Shown: positions 7,892 through 16,843 of the stretch, one piece after another
How positions within the stretch are numbered: position 1 is the stretch's first letter
Layout: the number at the start of each line of letters is the position of its first letter
DNA from: Marinimicrobium sp. C6131
GTDB taxonomy: Bacteria > Pseudomonadota > Gammaproteobacteria > Pseudomonadales > Cellvibrionaceae
Assembly (NCBI RefSeq): GCF_026153455.1
Contig: NZ_CP110629.1
Coordinates: 2,604,001 to 2,668,000, forward strand
Direction of reading: 5' to 3'
Length of the DNA: 64,000 bases
Program-made: the position numbers and the translations under genes
The notes under the pieces: generated by a model
The model's database searches: none
The model's input: the letters and a program-made list of their open reading frames with translations, nothing else
What the model was told of the DNA's origin: nothing

Positions 7892-8581
7892 TTACAATAC
7901 CAGACAACGTCCATTGGCCTTCAGCCAATCCCGCTGCCGGGGGTAATCGGGGCACACCTGTTCAACCAGTTGCCAGAATGCCCGGCTATGGTTCATGTGA
8001 CGCAGATGACAGACTTCGTGAGCGACAAGATAGTCCACAACCGCCTCCGGAGCCAGAAGAATCTGCCAGTTGTACTGAATCTCGCCCGAACGGGTGCAAT
8101 GCCCCCACTTTGATCGGGTCACTCGCACTTTGACACCGGAACAGGTCAACCCCAGCCGTCGGGTAAGCGCCTGCGTCTTCGCAGTCAAGTGCTTCAGCCC
8201 CTGCTCGCGGTACCACCCCTGGACCAGTCGCCGAGCCTGCGCCTCAGACTCAAGCCGACTACGTCGGGAGCAACAGACCGCCAGCCGGTCACCAATCCAC
8301 TCTACCCGGCCACTACTACCCATGGTCACCGAGAGCGTCAACTGTTGTCCCATAAAAGGCAGCCGGGTGCCGGACACATAGCGATACTCAGGAATCCGGG
8401 CCAGCATCTGTTTCTGAGCGTGCACTTTCCGGGCAATCCAGTCGCTTTTCTGACGGACAAACCGGTCCAGATCGCGCTCCGTAATACCCACAGGCGCACG
8501 CACCAGCAACTCGGCGTCGCGAACCTCCAGACTGACCGTACGCCGACGGGTAGAGCGTTTAATGGTATAGCGCACAGACAC
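7892..8581 (-). CDS. YgjP-like M48-type metallopeptidase (DUF45)
   Basis: A 229-residue protein of the YgjP / DUF45 family. The zinc motif is HEVCH (His188, Glu189, His192) followed by the family-typical LRHMNHSRAFW. RSKWGHC (about residues 157-162) and the segment WQILLAPEAVVDYLVAHE are also diagnostic. These are cytoplasmic gluzincin-like proteases; substrates are poorly known. The start codon is GTG 8581; another in-frame GTG lies two codons downstream and neither has a strong ribosome site. It is 25 bases downstream of the GNAT/C39 gene, so these minus-strand genes may form a small operon. Confidence 0.85.
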   Translation of the reverse strand: MSVRYTIKRSTRRRTVSLEVRDAELLVRAPVGITERDLDRFVRQKSDWIARKVHAQKQMLARIPEYRYVSGTRLPFMGQQLTLSVTMGSSGRVEWIGDRLAVCCSRRSRLESEAQARRLVQGWYREQGLKHLTAKTQALTRRLGLTCSGVKVRVTRSKWGHCTRSGEIQYNWQILLAPEAVVDYLVAHEVCHLRHMNHSRAFWQLVEQVCPDYPRQRDWLKANGRCLVL

Positions 8582-8606
8582 CGCTCGCTTTGCGCAACAT
8601 CAAGTT

Positions 8607-9734
8607 TTACCCTCTCGGATCAGACAACTCACGGGAAAGAATCACTGCGGTACGCAACCGGCTTCGACCAAAGCTGGTCATACGCTCGAAATCGGCCCGG
8701 GCCAAGGGCAGATACTGGCAGTCCAGTGCCGTCTGCCCCTGACTATCCGGGTCAGGGTCATGAACATAAATACACTCTTCGTCATAGCCACTCATGACCA
8801 CCCAGTGGGGCGCTTTCTTGCTGTCCATCCGGTAAGTGCTGATCAGAATGATCGGTACGCCGCCCCGGTCAAACGCCGCGATCAGGTCATCCTGACGGAC
8901 CTCCCGATAGTGAACGGGGACCCCGCGGGCCTCAAGCGCATTCCGGTAATCCTCATGCACCAACATCATGACCGGCTTTTTCGTTTCATCACGTACACCA
9001 TCGAGAAACAACGGGCCCTCGTGGTTGACCCAGACTTCCGCCCGGTATCCTCGTGAGTCAGCTGCCAATGCCATGCCCATGGGGTGACAACCGCCGTGTC
9101 CCGAAGTCATGAAGATGGTCGTCGACTCGCGCCATAGACGTAACTCTTCGGTACCGGAAGGCTCATAGTCAGGTTTCAGGGCGGCCATGGCCATCATCAA
9201 TGAGGCCGGACCGCAGGTAAAACGGGTACTCTGAGCCAACCAGGGGATCGCCCGATGATAGGCCGTATCGCCGACCACCCGGATCCGCTTCTGGTAACGC
9301 AGCGCATCGGTGTGGTCCTCGTAGTAATCCTGGTAAAGCCCGAACTGTTTGTAACCCAGCGTCTCGTAGAGTGCAATGGCGCTGACATTCTTGCTGCTGA
9401 CTTCCAGGCGCATATAGAAGCGGCCGCTGTCCCGCGCACCATCCTCAGCCGCCCCGATCAGACGGCGCGCCAGCCCCTGCCCCCGGTAGTCCGGATCCAC
9501 CGCCAGCGAGTAAATGCGGGCCAGGCGGGTCCCCCGGTGAAACAGAACCAGTATGTAGCCGGCCAGACGGTCACCGTCGCGAGCAACCAGGAACACCCGC
9601 TGATCGCCATCCAGCCAGCGGCGAAAGCTGCGGCGACTGAGACGGTCGATATTGAAGCAGCGTTGCTCCAGGGCGACCAGAGCATCGAGATCACTGGGCC
9701 GCACGCTCTCAAGGGGCAGATTAAGGGAGGACAT
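8607..9734 (-). CDS. GNAT acetyltransferase / C39-like peptidase fusion
   Basis: A 375-residue two-domain protein. Residues about 5-150 form a GNAT N-acetyltransferase resembling RimI, with the acetyl-CoA loop DYRGQGLARRL near residue 84. Residues about 160-375 are a papain-like C39 peptidase-like domain (DUF3335 type): catalytic-type Cys174 in STRFTCGPASL, and PHWVVMSGYD...VHDPD supplying the His/Asp pair. This fusion is known as a family, often found near RimK-like ATP-grasp ligases; no ligase is adjacent here. The substrate is unknown. I use ATG 9734 (MSSLNLP) because AAGG lies about eight bases upstream; two in-frame ATGs lie just before it. Confidence 0.8.
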   Translation of the reverse strand: MSSLNLPLESVRPSDLDALVALEQRCFNIDRLSRRSFRRWLDGDQRVFLVARDGDRLAGYILVLFHRGTRLARIYSLAVDPDYRGQGLARRLIGAAEDGARDSGRFYMRLEVSSKNVSAIALYETLGYKQFGLYQDYYEDHTDALRYQKRIRVVGDTAYHRAIPWLAQSTRFTCGPASLMMAMAALKPDYEPSGTEELRLWRESTTIFMTSGHGGCHPMGMALAADSRGYRAEVWVNHEGPLFLDGVRDETKKPVMMLVHEDYRNALEARGVPVHYREVRQDDLIAAFDRGGVPIILISTYRMDSKKAPHWVVMSGYDEECIYVHDPDPDSQGQTALDCQYLPLARADFERMTSFGRSRLRTAVILSRELSDPRG

Positions 9735-9802
9735 TGAAACAGCCTTCATCGGATTCATTCACCATTGGGTTCGGCCCATTATTTCGCTCAGGACCGTCTA
9801 TG

Positions 9803-9848
9803 CCGCAAGCTCAGGGCTGTTGATCCCGCAAGCTCAGGGCTGTTGATA
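9803..9848. repeat. 23-bp perfect tandem duplication across a stop codon
   Basis: CCGCAAGCTCAGGGCTGTTG (first 20 bases of the unit) occurs twice head to tail, at 9803 and 9826. The unit includes the last codons and the TGA stop (9834-9836) of the Na/Pi cotransporter gene on the minus strand, so the gene's 3' end is duplicated just downstream of itself. Confidence 0.85.
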
Positions 9849-11402
9849 ATTCAGTTCTCGGCTGTGCACGTCGATGCGCCCAATGTGCACAGCGACCCGT
9901 TGCAACCAGCGCACCACTTCCATACGAGCAACTCCCTGCTTCAACTCCAGGCGTCCCTGGGCAATGTCGTTCATGGTTTGCCGCCGGGTAGTTTGCTCGA
10001 TTTGGGTGATTTGTGCGACTCGTTCCTGCACCTGATCCGCGGGCAGCGAACGCTTTCCCCACAGCGACAACACCAACGGACTGAGCGCCGCCTTGGCATC
10101 CGCCAGCTCTTCCCCATTACGTAGAGCCACCGCCACACTCTTGTTTTCGCACCGCTCCAGCAACCGCTGCAAATGCTCAACGATCTGTATCGCCGCCAAC
10201 AGACGCTCCCATTGACTGCCGGACGTTCCCTCCAGGTGGATCGCGTCCAGATATTCCTGTACGTCAGCCAACTCCCGGGCAAGATCCACCAACGGTACGG
10301 AGCGACCGGACTCTCCCAGCATGTACTCCAGTTGCTCGGCTACCCGCTCGAACTGTGAGGTCATGACCTTCTGCACCGCGGTCAGGGCCAGCTCGGGGTA
10401 TTTGAGTAAGCCCCGATCCAGGACCTGTTGATAGCCGTAGGGCTTGTCGGGAAACAGACGCTCAATCAGGCGGGCAAACTGTCCCGCAAACGGCAACACC
10501 AGTAATACCCCCAGCAGATTGAACGCGGAGTGGAAGCCCACCAGCGCAAACTCTTCATGCGCCACAAAAGTCTCGGCCGCCGCGAACTGCCACATGGCGA
10601 TGTAGGGTGCAATCAGAAACAGTGCCAGCGAGCTGACGCAGGTGTTGTACAGGACGTGGGAAAAACCGGTGCGACGCACCGACACGTTGCCCCCGATAGT
10701 GGCCGCCGCGGCCGTGAAGCTGGTACCGATGTTCATGCCCACCACCAGAGACGCGGCCTGCTCAAACGCAATGGTATCCGTGTGCAGGGCTGTCAAGGCG
10801 GACACGACCCCTGCACTCGAAGACTGGGTCACGAGGGTGAACAGAACCCCCACTGCCACCAGCTTTAGCTTGCCCCATAGGTCACCGGCCGGAAACTGAC
10901 TGAAATCCATTTGCTCCCGTAAACCTTCCAGTCCTCCCTGTAAAGCGTCGATACCGATAAAAATCAGGCCAAAGCCGGCCAATGCGTACCCCAACCCACC
11001 CAGTGAGCGGTGCCCAAACAGTTTGAGCATGGCCCCGGCGAACACGAATAAGGCCGCCAGCAGAGACAACTTGAACTTGAAGCCAACCAGCGCGACGATC
11101 CAGCCCGTGACTGTGGTTCCCAGCGCCGATCCAAAAATAATGCCCAGTGCCTGGGAGAACCCGAGCAACCCGGCGCCCACAAAACCGACGGTCGCCACAA
11201 TGGTGGCACTGGAGGATTGCAGCACCGCCGTGCCAACGAGCCCGGTCACGACTCCGCTGACCGGACTGCGGGTAAAACGCATCAACACCTGGCGAATGGC
11301 GTCTCCTGCCATCGCTTTGAGGCCCTCGGTCATGAGCGTCATCCCCAGCAGGAACAAGCCCAGCCCCCCCAATGCCTCAACCAGAACCCGAATTAATACC
11401 AT
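9834..11402 (-). CDS. Na/Pi cotransporter family protein with PhoU-like C-terminus
   Basis: A 522-residue membrane protein of the NptA / YjbB type (Na/Pi cotransporter II-related). The membrane half (about residues 1-320) carries the two inverted-repeat signatures: VLQSSSATIVATVGF near residue 60 and VTQSSSAGVVSAL near residue 190. The soluble C-terminal half (about 330-520) is helical and PhoU-like (VAEQLEYMLGES, QERVAQITQIEQ). The family moves phosphate, often as an exporter when fused to PhoU-like domains. This is separate from the Pit system at 51 kb. ATG 11402 is used; GGCGGG upstream is a weak ribosome site. It is divergent from psd. Confidence 0.85.
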   Translation of the reverse strand: MVLIRVLVEALGGLGLFLLGMTLMTEGLKAMAGDAIRQVLMRFTRSPVSGVVTGLVGTAVLQSSSATIVATVGFVGAGLLGFSQALGIIFGSALGTTVTGWIVALVGFKFKLSLLAALFVFAGAMLKLFGHRSLGGLGYALAGFGLIFIGIDALQGGLEGLREQMDFSQFPAGDLWGKLKLVAVGVLFTLVTQSSSAGVVSALTALHTDTIAFEQAASLVVGMNIGTSFTAAAATIGGNVSVRRTGFSHVLYNTCVSSLALFLIAPYIAMWQFAAAETFVAHEEFALVGFHSAFNLLGVLLVLPFAGQFARLIERLFPDKPYGYQQVLDRGLLKYPELALTAVQKVMTSQFERVAEQLEYMLGESGRSVPLVDLARELADVQEYLDAIHLEGTSGSQWERLLAAIQIVEHLQRLLERCENKSVAVALRNGEELADAKAALSPLVLSLWGKRSLPADQVQERVAQITQIEQTTRRQTMNDIAQGRLELKQGVARMEVVRWLQRVAVHIGRIDVHSRELNYQQP

Positions 11403-11494
11403 GATGACCCGCCGATCGACTCCAGTCAGCCCGCCAGGGGGATTTTTGATATGATGGCGCCCCCGGAAACCGACCCTGCAGGCCCCCTGACACC

Positions 11495-12346
11495 ATGAAT
11501 GAAAAACTGTTCGCTGCCCTTCAGTATATCACCCCTCAGCACGGACTCTCCCGAGCGGCGGGCTGGTTGGCCAGTCAGCGTACGCACTGGATCAAGAACA
11601 CCTTCATCGAGTGGTTCATTCAACGGTACGGTGTGGATATGAGCGAAGCGCTGGAGGAAAACCCCCGCGCCTATACCCACTTCAATGACTTCTTTACCCG
11701 GGCCCTCAAGCCGGAGGCCCGTCCGATTGACGGGGCAACGGACAGCATTGTCTGCCCCGCTGACGGCGCCATCAGCCAGCTCGGCACTATTGAGGATGGG
11801 CGGATTTTCCAGGCCAAAGGCCAGATGTACACCACCCGGGAGCTGCTCGGTGGTAGCGAGACATTGGCTGCCGAGTTCGACAACGGGCAGTTTGCCACCA
11901 TATACCTGTCGCCCAAAGACTATCATCGCGTTCATATGCCCTACGGCGGCCAGTTACGCACCACGGTTGCAGTCCCCGGGGACCTGTTTTCGGTCAATAC
12001 CGCAACCGCCCGTCAGGTACCGCGGCTGTTTTCACGCAATGAACGACTGGTCACTATTTTCGACACCGATATCGGCCCCATGGCCGTAGTGTTGGTCGGT
12101 GCCATGATCGTGGCGGGCATCGAAACCGTCTGGGGCGGAGAGGTAGCGCCGGTCAAGCGCTGCATCCAGACTCAGGACTTCCGACCCCGAGCCCCCATCA
12201 CCTTGAACAAGGGCGAGGAGATGGGCCGCTTCAAACTCGGTTCCACCGCCATCGTGTTGTTTGGCAAGAACCGGGTACGTTGGGATGCTGCCTATGAGGC
12301 CGGTAGCGGCACTCGTATGGGTGAGCGGCTAGGTAGCCGGTTGTAG
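11495..12346 (+). CDS. psd: Phosphatidylserine decarboxylase proenzyme
   Basis: A 283-residue membrane-associated enzyme that makes phosphatidylethanolamine from phosphatidylserine. The self-cleavage motif LGST is present (Ser250 becomes the pyruvoyl group), and the processing triad partners appear in PADGAISQ (Asp) and DYHRVHMP (His). Length matches the proteobacterial type I enzyme. The start ATG 11495 lies 92 bases from the divergent cotransporter gene; no strong ribosome site is visible. The usual neighbour rsgA is not next to it here. Confidence 0.95.
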   Translation: MNEKLFAALQYITPQHGLSRAAGWLASQRTHWIKNTFIEWFIQRYGVDMSEALEENPRAYTHFNDFFTRALKPEARPIDGATDSIVCPADGAISQLGTIEDGRIFQAKGQMYTTRELLGGSETLAAEFDNGQFATIYLSPKDYHRVHMPYGGQLRTTVAVPGDLFSVNTATARQVPRLFSRNERLVTIFDTDIGPMAVVLVGAMIVAGIETVWGGEVAPVKRCIQTQDFRPRAPITLNKGEEMGRFKLGSTAIVLFGKNRVRWDAAYEAGSGTRMGERLGSRL

Positions 12347-12411
12347 GGGATGGCAAAGCCCCGGGCCCCTGTCGGCGAGATAGTCGTGCCCGACATCGGG
12401 TCGGGCGCGGC

Positions 12412-13779
12412 TCAAGGGGTGAGTTTGTCGAGCAGAGACATCAGACCGGACTTTTCCTTCTTGAGGATATAGTTGTCTCGTATTGCGGCGATATCGACAT
12501 CGTAAGAGCCGGGCTCGAGATCCCGGGCGATTTCAATCTTCTCCACTTCCGCCGGTGTTTTCTTGCCCGAATCGATTTGCGCCTGTTTACGCCTGTCGTC
12601 CTCGGCCAGGTCGATCAGTTGCGGGGCTATCGGGGATTTGACCGCATCCAGCACCAGCATGATCTTGGGTTTGAGTCGCCGCTCAAAATTCTGCTCCACC
12701 ACTACGCCCACTTCGCCTGTGCTCAACTCCACCAGGGTGCCGGTGGGGTACAGGCCGATGGCGCGGATAAACTCCACCACCAGCTCTTCCTGAAACTGGG
12801 TGTTGCGCAGTTCGTACAACTTGCTGACGGCCTTGGACGGTGCAATGGGCTGGCTGGCGCCCCGAGGATTGGTGGTGTTGTCGTAGAAGGTGACAATACC
12901 GGCGATCTTGCCCAGCAGGGGAATCTTGTCGCCCTGCAGGTGCAGCGGAAAGCCACTGCCGTTCAAACGTTCGCAATGGGTTTTGACCACACTGATTACC
13001 CGTGGCTCCACGCCCGGCGTCTTGCGCAGTATCTCAACGCCCTGCTCCACAAAGGTTTCATAAAGGCGTTCTTCATCGGCCGAGCGGGCAACTTTGGTCA
13101 GTAGTCCCTGATCGAGCTTGACCTTGCCCACATCCTTGAGCAGAACACCCATGGCAAGCACGTCCAGGTCCCGTTTGGGTAGGCCGATATGACGCCCGAA
13201 CAGAATCGCCCAGACCGAACAGCGAATGGCATGGCTATAGGTGTATTGGTCTTTCTCCTGCACGCGGGACAGCCAGGTGAAGGCATCGGGGTTGCGCAGG
13301 ACACTGTCCACCATATCACTGGCCAGCCGCTTGGTCTCGACAATCGGCACCCGATGCAACTCGTTGTTACCCAGGTAATCGAGCACTTCGCCCACGGCAT
13401 GATAGACATTCTGATGCAACTGTCGGGCGCGCTTGATCTCTTTTTTGAGTGGCAGGACCGGTGGGTATTGATTGCGCTGAATGCGCAAAGGGGCCACTTT
13501 GACGTTGGCCGGCGTGTGGACATTTTCCCGGGCACTGATCCGGCTGCGTAAACTCTCCTGGGGTAGCGTCTGCAGGTTGGAGGAGACCGGAGGACGACCT
13601 TTCACGACGTCGATATAGACGTGTTTACACAGGCTTTTCAGTTGTTTGATTTCGTCCAGATCACGGACATAGAAACCTTGCAGCGGAAATGGAGTCTGAG
13701 TCCACGGACGGTCGAGTCCGGAGACATACATGCCAACAGTGACTTCGTTGACGTCAACTTTGACTTGCTTGATTCCCAC
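12412..13779 (-). CDS. HD-GYP-type protein with DUF3391 N-terminus and degenerate active site
   Basis: A 455-residue cytosolic protein with an N-terminal DUF3391 domain (VKVDVNEVTVGMYVSGLDRPW then GFYVRDLDEI) and a C-terminal HD-GYP-like domain. The domain core is recognisable (YSHAIRCSVWA; NGSGFPLHLQGDKIP; GKIAGIVTFYD), but the key HD motif reads LLKDVGK rather than LLHDIGK, and HHE reads THCE. The metal centre is therefore probably lost or altered, and the protein may sense or bind c-di-GMP rather than hydrolyse it. Start: GTG 13779 with GAGGA six bases upstream; a longer frame to 13809 lacks this. It stands alone between psd and a repeat element. Confidence 0.8.
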   Translation of the reverse strand: MGIKQVKVDVNEVTVGMYVSGLDRPWTQTPFPLQGFYVRDLDEIKQLKSLCKHVYIDVVKGRPPVSSNLQTLPQESLRSRISARENVHTPANVKVAPLRIQRNQYPPVLPLKKEIKRARQLHQNVYHAVGEVLDYLGNNELHRVPIVETKRLASDMVDSVLRNPDAFTWLSRVQEKDQYTYSHAIRCSVWAILFGRHIGLPKRDLDVLAMGVLLKDVGKVKLDQGLLTKVARSADEERLYETFVEQGVEILRKTPGVEPRVISVVKTHCERLNGSGFPLHLQGDKIPLLGKIAGIVTFYDNTTNPRGASQPIAPSKAVSKLYELRNTQFQEELVVEFIRAIGLYPTGTLVELSTGEVGVVVEQNFERRLKPKIMLVLDAVKSPIAPQLIDLAEDDRRKQAQIDSGKKTPAEVEKIEIARDLEPGSYDVDIAAIRDNYILKKEKSGLMSLLDKLTP

Positions 13780-13860
13780 GCGTTGTCCTCTCTGCCGGCG
13801 GTGCGGCAAAAAATCCGTCTATGGCGCCAGTTTAGACAAAAAACGGGCCGGAGGATAGGG

Positions 13861-13889
13861 ATAGTGGGGCATGCAACGGACGTCGTCAA
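13861..13889 (-). promoter_or_regulatory. Weak candidate promoter for the HD-GYP gene
   Basis: On the minus strand TTGACG (13884-13889) is 17 bases from CACTAT (13861-13866), 82 bases before the GTG start. The -35 box is good and the -10 box poor. The rest of the 13780-14108 gap holds repeat copy B and nothing else I can name. Confidence 0.3.
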
Positions 13890-13980
13890 GCCTGTCGGAG
13901 GGCTATACAGCCGCGATGAGAAAGGGGTCACAGGGTTCGGTTACAGGATTTGCGATCAGTTCAAATCGCGTCCGGGCCGA

Positions 13981-14076
13981 GAAGGGGAAGCCCTTTCAAG
14001 ACACGCCGTAAACCCGTCCCTGGGGGCTCGACGCGCGGAGTCCCTCCGCTTACGGTCTTGAAAGGGCTTCCCCTTC
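13981..14076 (-). repeat. Covarying-arm palindromic element, copy B (short form)
   Basis: Perfect 21-base arms (13981-14001 and 14056-14076; inner part TTTCAAGA / TCTTGAAA when read on the minus strand) enclose the core in minus orientation. The internal hairpin is GCGGAG-TCC-CTCCGC (14035-14049), a covariant of the GCGGG/CCCGC hairpin in copies C, E and F. It lies between the HD-GYP gene and hemE. Confidence 0.85.
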
Positions 14077-14108
14077 CCGTCCCTCTGTGCCACACAAAAA
14101 CTTTTTAC

Positions 14109-15176
14109 TTACTGACCGTGGTACTCGGCCGACAGCTCGTGGACGGCGCGGATGAAGGCGCCGGCGTGTTCGGGGTCGACTTCCGGGGTGATGCCGTGGC
14201 CGAGGTTGAAGATATGGCCGGAACCCTTGCCGTAAGAGGCCAGAATCTGACCGACTTCCTCGCGAATCCGCTCGGGGCTGGCGTAGAGAATGGTCGGGTC
14301 CATATTGCCCTGAAGAGCGACCCGGTCACCGACCCGGGCGCGGGCGCGACCGATGTCGGTGGTCCAGTCCAGACCCAGGGCGTCAGCGCCGGTATCGGCC
14401 ATGGCCTCCAGCCATTGCCCACCGCCCTTGGTAAACAGAATCACCGGCACCCGGCGCCCTTCGTGCTCACGAATCAGGCCTTTGACGATCTGCTCCAGGT
14501 AACGCAGGGAGAACTCCTGATAGGCATTGTGGGACAGGGCCCCGCCCCAGGTATCGAAAATCTGCACCGCCTGAGCGCCCGCCAGAATCTGACCGTTCAG
14601 GTAGCGGATCACGGACTGGGCCAGGGTATCGAGCAACTGGTGCATCAGATCGGGGCGGTCGTACATCATCTGTTTGGCACGGCGAAAATCCCGGCTGGAG
14701 CCACCTTCAATCATGTAGGTGGCCAGGGTCCAGGGGCTGCCGGAAAAACCGATCAGCGGTACCCGGCCGCCCAACTCGCGGCGAATGGTTTTTACCGCGT
14801 CAAGCACATAGGGTAAATCCGCTTCAGGGTTGATCACCTCCAGCGCATTGATATCCGCCTCGGTGCGTACCGGCTTTTCAAATTTCGGGCCTTCACCCGG
14901 CTCGAAGTACAGGCCCAACCCCATGGCATCGGGGATGGTGAGAATGTCGGAAAACAGTATGGCCGCATCCAGCGGGTAGCGCTCCAAGGGCTGCAGAGTC
15001 ACCTCACAGGCCATGTCCGGGTTGCCACACAAGCCCATGAAATTGCCCGCCCGCTCGCGACTGGCCCGATATTCCGGCAGATAGCGACCGGCCTGACGCA
15101 TCATCCACACTGGGGTGACGTCCACCGGTTCATGGGCCAGAGCGCGCAGGAAACGGTCGTTTTTCAGCTCGGTCAT
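14109..15176 (-). CDS. hemE: Uroporphyrinogen decarboxylase
   Basis: A 355-residue cytosolic enzyme that converts uroporphyrinogen III to coproporphyrinogen III in haem synthesis. Diagnostic segments are PVWMMRQAGRYLPEYR (residues about 22-37), FSDILTIPDAMG, and GFSGSPWTLATYMIEGGSS. The start at ATG 15176 gives the normal family length; the frame stays open further upstream into REP-like sequence but that part looks non-coding. It follows gltD on the same strand, as in Pseudomonas (gltB-gltD-hemE), but a pair of REP-like palindromes now separates the two. Confidence 0.95.
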   Translation of the reverse strand: MTELKNDRFLRALAHEPVDVTPVWMMRQAGRYLPEYRASRERAGNFMGLCGNPDMACEVTLQPLERYPLDAAILFSDILTIPDAMGLGLYFEPGEGPKFEKPVRTEADINALEVINPEADLPYVLDAVKTIRRELGGRVPLIGFSGSPWTLATYMIEGGSSRDFRRAKQMMYDRPDLMHQLLDTLAQSVIRYLNGQILAGAQAVQIFDTWGGALSHNAYQEFSLRYLEQIVKGLIREHEGRRVPVILFTKGGGQWLEAMADTGADALGLDWTTDIGRARARVGDRVALQGNMDPTILYASPERIREEVGQILASYGKGSGHIFNLGHGITPEVDPEHAGAFIRAVHELSAEYHGQ

Positions 15177-15216
15177 AGTAATGGTCCGGTACAGTCGGAG
15201 AACGGGGTAGGGGAGC

Positions 15217-15312
15217 GGCGGATGCGCTTCGCTTATCCGCCCTACGCGTGGCTGCGGAGGTGTCGTAGGGCGGATCGGTCCGACGCCTCGGAGTGCGAAG
15301 CTCGCATCCGCC
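15217..15312. repeat. Two REP-like palindromes in opposite orientation
   Basis: The first (15217-15241) has arms GGCGGATGCGC and GCTTATCCGCC and is followed by CTACGCG. The second (15269-15312) begins TAGGGCGGATCGG, as the inverse, and ends GCTCGCATCCGCC. A related unit lies at 48155. They fill the gltD-hemE gap. Confidence 0.75.
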
Positions 15313-15325
15313 GTCACCCAAGTTT

Positions 15326-16744
15326 TTACACTTCGAGGTAGTCCATAATCCCTTCGGCCGCTTCGCGCCCTTCCCAGATGGCGGTCACCACCAGGTCGGA
15401 ACCACGCACCATGTCGCCACCGGCGAATACCTTCGGGTTGGAGGTCTGGAACTTGTACTGCTGGGTTTCCGGCGCTTCCACACCACCCCAGTCGGATACC
15501 TCGATGCCGTGTTCGTCAAACCAGGGCGCGGGGCTCGGGCGGAAACCGAAGGCGATCAGCACCACATCCGCCGGCAGCACTTCCTCACTGCCTGGAACCG
15601 GCTCGGGGCGACGACGCCCATTTTCATCGGGTTCTCCCAGTTCAGTGGTCACCACTTTCACACCCTCGACCTTGTCTTCCCCGACAATGGCTACCGGCTG
15701 GCGATTGAACAGGAACTGCACGCCCTCTTCCTTGGCGTTGGCCACTTCGCGGCGCGAACCCGGCATGTTCTCTTCGTCGCGACGGTAGGCACAGGTCACG
15801 CTCTCGGCCCCCTGGCGAATGGAGGTGCGATTACAGTCCATGGCGGTGTCGCCACCACCGAGCACCACAACGCGCTTGCCTTTTACGCTGATGAACTCTT
15901 TCGGATCTTTCTCGAAACCGAGGTTGCGATTCACGTTCGCCACCAGAAACGGCAGGGCATCGTGAACGCCAGGCAGGTCTTCTCCGGGGAAACCACCTTT
16001 CATGTAGGTGTAAGTGCCCATCCCCATAAACACCGCGTCGAATTCCTCGAGGATCTCGTCCATGGTGATGTCTGTGCCAACTTCGGTATTCAGACGGAAC
16101 TCCATACCCATCTCGGTGAAAATTTCGCGCCGACGGGTCATGACATTTTTTTCCAGCTTGAACTCCGGGATACCGAAGGTCAGCAGACCACCGATCTCCG
16201 GGTAGCGATCAAACACTACCGGTTTGACGCCGTTGCGCACCAGCACATCGGCACACCCAAGTCCGGCCGGGCCGGCGCCGATGATGGCGACTTTCTTGTC
16301 GGTCCAGGTCACTTTGGACATGTCCGGCTTCCAGCCCATGGCGAAGGCGGTATCGGTGATGTACTTCTCGGCATTACCGATCGTGACCGCACCAAAACCA
16401 TCGTTCAGGGTACAGGCACCCTCACACAGGCGATCCTGAGGACACACCCGACCGCATACTTCCGGCAATGAGTTGGTCTGGTGACTCAGCTCAGCGGCTT
16501 CAAAAATGTTGCCCTCGGAAATCAACTTCAGCCAGTTGGGAATGAAGTTGTGCACGGGGCACTTCCATTCACAATAGGGATTACCGCAGGAAAGGCAGCG
16601 GTGGGACTGGCTGGCTGCCTGCTCCTGATCAAACGGTTCGTAGATTTCCACAAACTCGTGCTGGCGCACTTCCATGTCTTTTTTGGCCGGATCCTGACGG
16701 CCCACATCAATAAACTGGAAGTTGTTGTTTAAACGTCCGGCCAT
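15326..16744 (-). CDS. gltD: Glutamate synthase small subunit
   Basis: A 472-residue subunit of NADPH-GOGAT, which carries electrons from NADPH to GltB. The N-terminal iron-sulfur region has the cysteine clusters CLSCGNPYCEWKCP and VCGRVCPQDRLCEGAC. A dinucleotide motif (VAIIGAGPAGLGCADVL) binds FAD, and VVVLGGGDTAMDCNRT binds NADPH. ATG 16744 is chosen over GTG 16750 because GAGG is then about eight bases upstream instead of abutting the codon. It is 99 bases downstream of gltB, with a small palindrome in the gap. Confidence 0.95.
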   Translation of the reverse strand: MAGRLNNNFQFIDVGRQDPAKKDMEVRQHEFVEIYEPFDQEQAASQSHRCLSCGNPYCEWKCPVHNFIPNWLKLISEGNIFEAAELSHQTNSLPEVCGRVCPQDRLCEGACTLNDGFGAVTIGNAEKYITDTAFAMGWKPDMSKVTWTDKKVAIIGAGPAGLGCADVLVRNGVKPVVFDRYPEIGGLLTFGIPEFKLEKNVMTRRREIFTEMGMEFRLNTEVGTDITMDEILEEFDAVFMGMGTYTYMKGGFPGEDLPGVHDALPFLVANVNRNLGFEKDPKEFISVKGKRVVVLGGGDTAMDCNRTSIRQGAESVTCAYRRDEENMPGSRREVANAKEEGVQFLFNRQPVAIVGEDKVEGVKVVTTELGEPDENGRRRPEPVPGSEEVLPADVVLIAFGFRPSPAPWFDEHGIEVSDWGGVEAPETQQYKFQTSNPKVFAGGDMVRGSDLVVTAIWEGREAAEGIMDYLEV

Positions 16745-16769
16745 AATCACTGCCTCAGCTAATCGGTGG

Positions 16770-16798
16770 GAGCTCGCGCCGCAATGGCTGGCGAGCTC
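16770..16798. repeat. Stem-loop between gltB and gltD
   Basis: GAGCTCGC (16770-16777) and GCGAGCTC (16791-16798) form an 8-bp stem around a 13-base loop. There is no T run. It could stabilise or process the gltBD mRNA. Confidence 0.5.
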
Positions 16799-16843
16799 TC
16801 TATCATTCTCATGTCCCGGGTGCCCCCGAGCCCGCGTGCGGAT

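Noticed and set aside
13981..14076. Repeat copies considered as rho-independent terminators
   Set aside because: The arms are long enough, but no T run follows on either strand, and the shared core with covariation is not terminator-like. Secondary termination activity is still possible.
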